A stretch of DNA of 64,000 nucleotides, taken from positions 12,145,589 through 12,209,588 of the forward strand of contig NC_084977.1 of NCBI RefSeq assembly GCF_963691925.1. The letters run 5' to 3'. The position numbers and the translations under genes were made by a program. This stretch comes from Scomber scombrus (lineage: Eukaryota > Chordata > Actinopteri > Scombriformes > Scombridae). Below the pieces are notes generated by a model, which was not told the origin of the DNA, did not search any database, and was given only the letters and a program-made list of their open reading frames with translations. This document shows positions 57,401 through 64,000 of the stretch, one piece after another (the first letter of the stretch is position 1; the number at the start of each line of letters is the position of its first letter).

Positions 57401-60371
57401 TTGATTTTCTTACCTTGCATTTCTGATCTGGTCTGCCTGGTTCGGTGTTAACTCAAATATGCATTGACTGTCCTGCAGTTTTTCATTGTTCTGGGCAACT
57501 GCAAACGTGTTGACAAAAACACATCACAACACCACCACAGTACAAGCTTGTATTGTGTAATTTAGGGCATAATCTTTCTCTAGAACAAATCATTTAAATA
57601 TGAGGATGAAGAAACGTCAAACTGTCTACACTCACTTAGCTGTGTCGGTGACAACAGTGTCTCCAAAGTTTGGTAGAAGGGCAGTGGCACCAGTTTGACC
57701 TCTGCTGCAGGTGTGGGGATTGGTTTGGAGATGCCGTTGAGGTAGTCTGCGCCCTGAGAGGTGGCAGTGGGGGAAGAGCTGAGCGATGAGTAGGCTACTG
57801 GGATGCCCTCTGGACGCCGCGCCGCCAGCCAGCCAGATGTTTTGGGGAAGCGCGACTCATAGAGCTGCCTGACGTTCTTCAGCAGCTCCGGGCTGTATTC
57901 GGTCTGCACCAGCCTCAGCGCCCGTCCCACCAGGTCCTGCTTCAACCCACTTTTGCTGCGACCCATTGAGGCCAGTAGCGTCTGCAGGTCTGAGACCCGG
58001 AAACTTTTGACCATGTTCTGTAGGGAGGACAAGTCCAAAAAGTGAGAAACTACAAGGATGATGAAATTTGTAGAAAGGGAAAGTATGAGGGCCAGATAGG
58101 CCTGTAACAATGCCAAGAATTTACATTTCCAGATTCGTTTTGACAGCTAAGTCTAAATCCAAGGAGAAGTGATACTACTAAAACCATTAACTACTCTTTC
58201 TTCTTTTCTGTGACCTTTCCAAACACTTCACAATCTAAAATACTTTATTCTTTTCTAAATTGTTGAGTTTTTCTGAAGGTGTTCTGTGTTTTTTTTCTGC
58301 GTGACCCAGGTTGGAAAATGTATTTGTGTTTATATTCTCTGACTTTTCCAGTTCCTGAACTTGATCTGTCTGGAAATTCCTGAAAATAAAACTATACATT
58401 CAGTGCCTTGTGGGAAATTTTGCTTAAATACAGCTGCTAAATTTGCCCCTGACAGGATCTACATCAGTTTTTTTTTTTTACAATTACATGCAGTGTTAGA
58501 CTTTACATAACACTGCCATCAAATGTTTGATACATATTAAAGTGACCCTTTGTCCTTCCTCAGTCATGCAGCTCGTATTTATCTTCATCATTCTATTCTC
58601 ATTTAAATTGTGCTTTCAGTCATGAAACACATTTTTTAACATTAGCTGATAGAAAGTTCCAACCGCATCTGAGCATTTCACTGTGTTACATCCAACTACA
58701 CTGGCATATAAAACACAAATGCAGACAACACATGGATAACAATGCTGATCTAACGTATGAAGCCAAAGTATAAGAACATGAACATCTTGGATTATTGGAG
58801 ATATGTTGATGTGGAATCACAGAAAGGATCAGACGCAAAACATAAAACATGTGGAATAATCAATACAAACAATAACTTTTGACAACAAACAGATTATAGT
58901 TTAACATGTTCAATGTTTGAAAAGGTAAACCACAATTTGATAGTCACAAATAGAAGAATAGAGCAGTAAAGGTTCAACTAACACCTAAAAATAAGTTACT
59001 GATGGGCAACATTTGATCGACAGTTGCAGGAGTAGACTGGTGCAACTGGCAATTATGTTCATTACAGACTAATCTAACTTTTAATTATCAGTTAAACATT
59101 AACTCTATACAATGTCAGAAAACAGGGAAAAATGTCCAACCGAATGCAAAGTGACAAATGTCTTTTTTTGTCAGACGACAGCCTAAAACCAGAAGATATT
59201 CAGCTTACTGACATCAAGGAGCACATCCTAACATTTGAGAAAGTGTAACAAGATAATAATATACGTTTTCACTTAAATCATAGACGTTTTTGTTTAAAAT
59301 GATTAATAATTAATCAAAACAGCTGCAGATTCATTGACTTTCCATGGATGAGCTAATGTTTGCAGGTCTACAGCAGTGACAACAAAATTTAGTGTGGCAG
59401 ACGAACCATAACAACGTGCTTGTTTACTTAATGCTCTGAATCAAAGTGTAGTTATCTTGCTCTGTTGCTGTCTATGACTGGCTCAATGTCTCATACATGC
59501 GACATACCGGGTTAGCTACACTACACATTAAGACTATAATTTATTAATACTACACTTATATTAACACTATAATAAATGGATGCGGTTATAGCAGGACAGG
59601 GCACATATGACACAGCACACCGCTTGCAAGAGGAGGTTTACTAAGAAAGGCGGCAGCATCGTAGAGAGTCTGTGAGGGACAAACACATAATGTTGTTGTT
59701 GGTACAGGACAAAACTGAGCCGTCTGACATGCTTTAGCTTTGTCTGACATTATGGGCTTGGACATTATTGGCATTACTGCATTGTGTCTAGATAAACTTG
59801 CACAACAAAGTGCCTCAGATGGACCTGTGTGCAACATAAAAACTAAAAGCATTGGCTTTTCTCTCTAGCCTCGCTTGAACCAAATATTGCCTGTGCTAAT
59901 CGGCTGGCTAGCTTCTCTGTCGGTACTCAATCATGGCAACTGGACATTTTTGACAGGTGCACAGCTCCATAAACTAACCGGCTTCACAACAGACAGCCAT
60001 TATGATAAGAGAAACAGAGTCAAACATGCCGAGTAGCATGCTAGCAGCAGACCCCTGCGTGTTTTCAGGGTCTCATCATTCATTTTTTCGGCGTCCGTCG
60101 CTTCAGAGCCAGCGTGATGCGAGCTCAACCAACGCACTTGTCTAGTTAACGTTAACTAGCTACGTTAGCAGCGCAGGCTAGTTCGTCTCGCCTGTACATA
60201 AATACGCCACGTTTAATAAGAAAACGAGCTCTTAGCCGTAATCGTACAGAACCACCCCCGGTTTCACCATGTCCACATTGAGTTTCAACCCACACTCCCG
60301 CGCCCGTCTCCCCTTAAAACCAAAGCCTGCCGAGCTCTACTTGCCATCGCTTCCACCAGTTCGGCCGCCAT
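51152..60371 (-). CDS. pias4: E3 SUMO-protein ligase PIAS4 (PIASy), complete
   Basis: Nuclear SUMO E3 ligase that transfers SUMO from UBC9 to transcription and DNA-repair proteins and represses STAT, Smad and Wnt outputs. Eleven coding exons total 1521 nt and 506 aa (human 510), and all junction phases agree. SAP DNA-binding domain at about 12-47, containing the LXXLL-type LQTLL (20-24). The PINIT domain spans about 120-285, with PVNIT at 227-231 where human has PINLT. The SP-RING follows at about 315-360, with zinc ligands C327, H329, C350 and C353 and structural C322 and C332; W348 is in place. A SUMO-interacting motif VVDLTL at 460-465 is followed by serines and acidic residues (phospho-SIM type). 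The C-terminus APKRGRYNYDKDLVTAY parallels the human basic tail. Ligand spacing is intact, so the enzyme should be active. Intron 1 uses a GC donor. Confidence 0.97.
51556..51707 (-). CDS. pias4: pias4 exon 10
   Basis: 152 nt, LLSEILKETNEDIEEIEYLT then DGSWRPI and a charged RDRERERS stretch. Confidence 0.96.
52893..53053 (-). CDS. pias4: pias4 exon 9 (SP-RING)
   Basis: 161 nt carrying the whole zinc-binding core, including CAHLQCFDAVFFLQMNEKK and CPVCDKPAPFELLTID. All expected Cys/His ligands are present. Confidence 0.97.
53174..53247 (-). CDS. pias4: pias4 exon 8
   Basis: 74 nt, QDKLRFDPESEIATTGLRVS then LICP, leading into the SP-RING. Confidence 0.97.
53399..53504 (-). CDS. pias4: pias4 exon 7
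   Basis: 106 nt, RYSVAVYLVRVFTAADLFSQ then LKLCSVESAERCRER. Confidence 0.96.
55579..55707 (-). CDS. pias4: pias4 exon 6
   Basis: 129 nt, phase 0 at both ends, GYYPSNKPGVEPRRPCRPVN then ITPW through WGNFGK. It contains the PINIT-motif equivalent. Confidence 0.97.
56534..56822 (+). repeat. Interspersed repeat, copy C
   Basis: Located in pias4 intron 5. It has ATTAATTAATTAGC and TTTCAGCCCTAATTGA at its ends, with CAGCTTCTCAAACGTGAATA and GAGGATGTCATCTTCGGCTT inside. Same family and orientation as copy B. Confidence 0.65.
56891..56981 (-). CDS. pias4: pias4 exon 5
   Basis: 91 nt, ICYTDSIGVQEDQYPPNIAV then KVNQSYCHVP. PINIT domain. Confidence 0.96.
57267..57308 (-). CDS. pias4: pias4 exon 4
   Basis: 42 nt, ELRPGIRSIQVVL, between acceptor TTTCTTAG and donor AG|GTGAGT. 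Confidence 0.95.
57414..57498 (-). CDS. pias4: pias4 exon 3
   Basis: 85 nt, AQNNEKLQDSQCIFELTPNQ then ADQIRNA. Part of the PINIT domain. Confidence 0.96.
57636..58017 (-). CDS. pias4: pias4 exon 2
   Basis: 382 nt, acceptor CCCTACAG. Residues 10-136: the SAP domain followed by a low-complexity Ser/Pro linker and the start of the PINIT region (VKLVPLPFYQTLETLL). Confidence 0.97.
59050..59350 (-). repeat. Interspersed repeat, copy D
   Basis: Located in pias4 intron 1. It contains CCAGAAGATATTCAGCTTAC and AATGTCAGAAAACAGGGAAA, reverse-complement matches to the family. It is more diverged than B and C. Confidence 0.5.
60345..60371 (-). CDS. pias4: pias4 exon 1
   Basis: 27 nt, MAAELVEAM, matching human MAAELVEAK where the first human intron also falls. 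The donor reads ATG|GCAAGT, a non-canonical GC donor. The only nearby GT would break the reading frame. Confidence 0.9.
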
Positions 60372-60520
60372 CTTCGTGCACCAGTACCGCGAGAGTCGGA
60401 GACGACGGCTAAGTCTGTCACCAATGAAACGCCGAGCCTACTTTGATTGACGGGTGCTCACGACCAATCACAGAGCGCTGTCCTCCAGCGCCTGTAGCAG
60501 TACACACAACAAGGGGCGGG
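60372..60520 (-). promoter_or_regulatory. pias4: pias4 promoter region
   Basis: CpG-rich block spanning the ATG and about 150 bp upstream, with CCAAT on the plus strand at 60421-60425 and 60454-60458 and no TATA box. The transcription start is probably within 80 bp of the ATG, judging by the clean GCGGTACTGG..CGAAGATGG leader. The CpG-rich zone also extends into intron 1, back to about 60050. Confidence 0.5.
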
Positions 60521-63370
60521 CCCACTGTTTTTTTAAAGTTACAGTGCAACTTTTTAAAAAACACTAAGAGACAGGTCTCCTCTCCTAAATAGGCCTCACT
60601 GTCCACTAATGAAACCACGTGGCCGAGTATTTTGATATCCATGATGTTTCCGTTTAATAGTATCGAGGTTTTGTGAACGTGTGTCTCAGAAACTGTTTAA
60701 ATTGAACATTGATGTAAAAGCATGGACTGTCAAGTGGACCAGGGTCGCATGGCCCCATCAATTCCCGTCCGAGCAGATTATTCCACTTCAGGTTATGCGA
60801 GCAGCCGTGAGATGTGGAGTTAATGCTTTGTCTGAGGTATGTTCATAACTGAATGAAAACACGAGCAATTAACGAAATACACTCACATGTCAAAGCACAG
60901 ACCGGCCACACCGTGTCTAAAACAGAAATTACAAAACACAGTGCCTCGCTTTTAGCAAAATGAAATAAAGTATGCAAAGGATACATTTACACTCCCTGTG
61001 GTGATCCAGCCCTCCAAAAGCTCTTAATATGTGGCAAAGAATTATGGCGCACAAAAAATGACATAGGAATAAAAAATAAATGAATGTAGAAATACATAAA
61101 TAAATAGATGTAGAAATGAAGAAATATTTAAATAAATGCAGAAATATAGAAATGCAACATACATAAATAAATAAATACATAAATAAACATATAAATAAAT
61201 AAACGCAGAAATACAGAAGTAGCCTAAATAAAAGATTATTTATGGAAATGTAGAAAAGAAATCTAATACATGAATTTAATGTCCCTTTCCATGACCTTTT
61301 TCATTTATGTGCTCCATAAAGAATAGCCTCATGGAGACACATAAATCAATTGAAGGAAATGCAATATCATGTAATAACATGGTGTGTTTTGTTTTGGCTC
61401 AACTTGGGAATGTGAAAGGTCAATAAAACAACACTGTCTATTCAAAATGACAGCTGACTTTGCCACTATTGTTGCTTGATGACAAGGTTATCTATGACTA
61501 TAGATAAATAGGCTTTATATTGTCATTTAAGGAGATGGATTCATTTATAGGGTACACCTGTCCAAAATTATAGTTCACACATGATGGCTTGATATAGTTT
61601 TAAAAATGCATTTTTACTATTTTTACAATTAAAATTGGTTCATATTGTCTTTCATTTATAGACCATAAGCCTACTGTATGTATTAATATAGCAATTTGCA
61701 ATACACTATCCTGGTCTATAGGCGACACAGTGCTCTCTGTTGGTTATACAGTATATTTCATGTTCCATGATTTAAACAGAAGAGGGCAATATGGTCCATG
61801 ATTTGACCTGAGTGTCATTTAATTAATTTCCTCCTAAAACTGACAGAACCAAGCAAATCTATGCAGTTACTCTTATCTGCACTATATTGTGAAGATTCAG
61901 GTGGTGTAATGGTGTAACCATATATTAATATTAATTGTTGGGGGTTGTCAATTTCTACAATTTAAGAGTTACCGAATAAAATTTAACAGATTAACAGATT
62001 AAGACAGTTTAGATTCTGTTTCAGATGTCAGTTTTCAGTGGTTCTACATTTATTTCATTGCTTCAAAGGCTAGAGGAAACATAGGCTATTTATGTAATTG
62101 TGTTGGACTTCATATTAAAACTGTTTTACCTGACTTGAACTTTCTTGGGGGAAATTTTAAAAAAACCCAATAGTTAAGTAATACTAGGTTTTGCTGCTGG
62201 ACCTTTTCACTTTACCTTTTGAAATTTAAAAAAAAATAAAGAGCCTTGACTTCCCCTTATTGCAATAACTCAATTGACAATACACATTTTATTTATTTAA
62301 ATGTATAGTGATATCATCTTACTGTAAAAATAAAACCCACAATTAATGTCAGCATTCAGTAGTGTCATTCACCTCTGTTTGATGTGTAGATGCTGGACCA
62401 GTATCATAACATAAACAAAATAAACAAGTCTATAGATGAAAACAATAGATAGAAAGACAGTGTTGTCAATTTACCAGTTTCATTAAAACATATTCACAAA
62501 AAAAGAAGAGTATCTGGGGTTAACAAATACATCAAAAGTTACTCATGTTAAGGGGTTACATACATTTAACTCTTGGACCAAACCCTAGAAATGGCAGTAA
62601 ATTAAAACATAAAGTTGAATTAAACATAGGAATAAAGTATGTGATAGAGTGAAGCACATTGTTAGATAGCACATGAAATAACTGCTCTTCAAGGTGAGGG
62701 AAATGATCATTTATTTTTTACTTCATGAAAAGTAAACTATAATTACAGTAGTTACATACACAATCATAGAATACAATTCAATACAAAACAATGTAAAAGT
62801 GCAGATGCATTTGCCTCTGAGATGCACCTCAAAAGATATTTAAAATCATCTTTGTTGAACTCCCTCTCAAACAAAAAACCCACAGTACAAAAAAAGTATC
62901 TTTTTAGCATTGTGAGGAAAAATGGAATAAAGGTCATAGAAGTTTCAACAACAGGAAATAAATCAATTTGATTTTTAGTCATACTCTTTAGTGTTCTGTG
63001 ACAATCAATTTCCACACAAAACCTTCATGCTCTTTCCAAAAAAAAAGGAGACTTGAGTAAATCGGCTTTTTTCACCCAAACACTGAACCTGACCTATTAA
63101 TTATTGCTTTATTGTGATTGAGGTAATTCTTTAGACAGCATCCCTACGGACAAAACAACTTTAACAGGATAACATTGGAATCTAAAAGGCTGTTGATTCT
63201 ACAGCATCCATCCTTGGCACACCATGTCTGACTAAATCTTGAGTGTTTAATCTCTAGTAATTACAAAGATTTGCTTAGGTTAATAAAAATAATCCGCCTC
63301 AATTGAGACCCCCTACCTGGACCACCCCTGTGCCTTCTTTGCCCCTTTCTGTGAGGGATAAATTCACAGT
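60521..63370. other. AT-rich intergenic stretch
   Basis: No gene recognised between the pias4 promoter and the right-hand gene. An AAAT/AAATA-rich simple-sequence block lies at about 61065-61210. Confidence 0.5.
61065..61210. repeat. Degenerate (AAAT)n low-complexity block
   Basis: Irregular AAATAAAT / AGAAATA units over about 145 bp. The Tyr/Phe/Ile-rich open frame on the minus strand here is an artefact of composition. Confidence 0.85.
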
Positions 63371-63818
63371 CATATAAATAGAGTCACCTTCACAGCCATG
63401 GAGCACAACTGTTTGATTCAGGAGCAAATAGGCTGTTGGATATCGATCTTTAAATTTTGATTGTCAGGCTTGCCAGAGAGGCGAAAATATTTAATTACAA
63501 TCTGTTGGTAAACAAAGAAGCTGCATTTAATCTTATTGGCTGACGTCAATTCCACAGGTTGCGATTGTGTCGCCAGTGAGCGCGTAAAGGTTAACAACAG
63601 TTGAGAGGCTCATCTTTATCTGTGATCTTGTCAACAGTAAGACTTCGGCGAAAGAAGCGAGGGGCATTTAGTCGTTCAGTTTATGAGGGTCCTGCGCTTC
63701 AATACAAATTAGACATGCTGTGATACTCAAAATTCTGGGAAGACTTCTGGGAAACAACACTTTTCCTTCATCACCTGATTCAAGAGATCATCACTTTGGA
63801 ACCAATAAAATCTCTGTA
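63287..63818 (+). promoter_or_regulatory. Promoter-like region and leader of the right-hand gene
   Basis: On plus, in order: an OTX/CRX-type TAATCC near 63290, a consensus TATA box TATAAATA at 63373-63380, a forkhead-type GTAAACAAA at 63508-63516, an inverted CCAAT box at 63535-63539, and a perfect palindromic CRE TGACGTCA at 63541-63548. The ATG is at 63819. Which element sets the start site is unknown. Confidence 0.4.
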
Positions 63819-64000
63819 ATGAGTCTGAGATATTTCAGTTCAGAGAGGACAATGGAGGACAGAAGCAGCTGCAACGGTAGCAGAGAAAGGCTTGGACTGA
63901 GCTTCACTATTGACTACCTTCTGTTCAATAAAGGAGTCAAAGGTTCTAAAGAAGAACCGACAGGTAGTCGTACGGCTGACCAGACGGCGAACAACGTGCT
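63819..64000 (+). CDS. N-terminus of a putative transcription factor with EH1-like motif (foxq2-like?), truncated by window
   Basis: Open from ATG at 63819 to the window end (60 complete codons), so the 3' part is missing. After a Ser-rich start comes LGLSFTIDYLLFNKG, which fits the EH1 Groucho-binding pattern FxIxxLL found in homeodomain and forkhead repressors. The arrangement, with EH1 near the N-terminus followed by a Lys/Glu/Ser/Thr linker, resembles FoxQ2 as I remember it. No forkhead or homeodomain is within the window. A second in-frame ATG (Met 12) is an alternative start. I am fairly sure it is coding and unsure of the family. Confidence 0.5.
   Translation, partial: MSLRYFSSERTMEDRSSCNGSRERLGLSFTIDYLLFNKGVKGSKEEPTGSRTADQTANNV

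Noticed and set aside
60345..60371. Possible GT donor at AAGTAG just past pias4 exon 1
   Set aside because: Using it leaves an extra A and shifts the frame of exon 2 relative to the SAP domain, whereas the GC donor keeps the frame and the human junction position.

Overview
This is vertebrate nuclear DNA, almost certainly from a ray-finned (teleost) fish and probably a percomorph. Three multi-exon genes with GT-AG introns are readable, there are long CA/GA microsatellites, and two repeat types typical of fish genomes occur (a TTAA-flanked non-autonomous DNA element and four diverged copies of one interspersed repeat). I see no bacterial operons, CRISPR arrays or phage genes.

Three genes on the minus strand are supported exon by exon, with reading phase matching at every junction. 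From right to left these are pias4 (60371 to 51152, 11 coding exons, 506 aa, SUMO E3 ligase), map2k2 (43534 to 36797, 11 coding exons, 399 aa, MEK2 kinase) and zbtb7a (22745 to 17654, 3 coding exons, 607 aa, BTB/zinc-finger repressor). The same three genes are neighbours on human 19p13.3, so this is conserved synteny. The order differs: as I recall it, human is PIAS4-ZBTB7A-MAP2K2 with PIAS4 inverted. At the right edge the first coding part of a plus-strand gene begins at 63819. Its N-terminus carries an EH1-like repressor motif and suggests a forkhead factor such as foxq2, but the window ends before a diagnostic domain.

Layout: 1-17.6 kb is gene-poor, with a CpG-rich promoter-like block near 1.1-2.2 kb, two candidate conserved enhancers and a long GA tract. 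zbtb7a follows at 17.6-22.8 kb, and its presumed 5' intron and promoters extend to about 34.4 kb. map2k2 occupies 36.4-43.6 kb. The interval 44-51 kb holds a DNA-transposon relic of about 880 bp and an unassigned cluster of coding-like segments at 48.0-49.6 kb. pias4 fills 51.1-60.4 kb. The stretch 60.5-63.3 kb is AT-rich and empty, followed by the promoter-like region and first exon of the right-hand gene.

The genes are not an operon. They act in signalling and transcription (MAPK cascade, SUMO ligation, transcriptional repression), and their proximity reflects ancestral linkage. The items most worth a second look are a GC-AG first intron in pias4, a coding intron in zbtb7a not present in the human gene, a near-perfect 51-bp palindrome inside that intron, the unassigned coding-like cluster at 48-49.6 kb, and the paired octamer-like elements in the left gene desert. 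I did not find a clearly new biological system.
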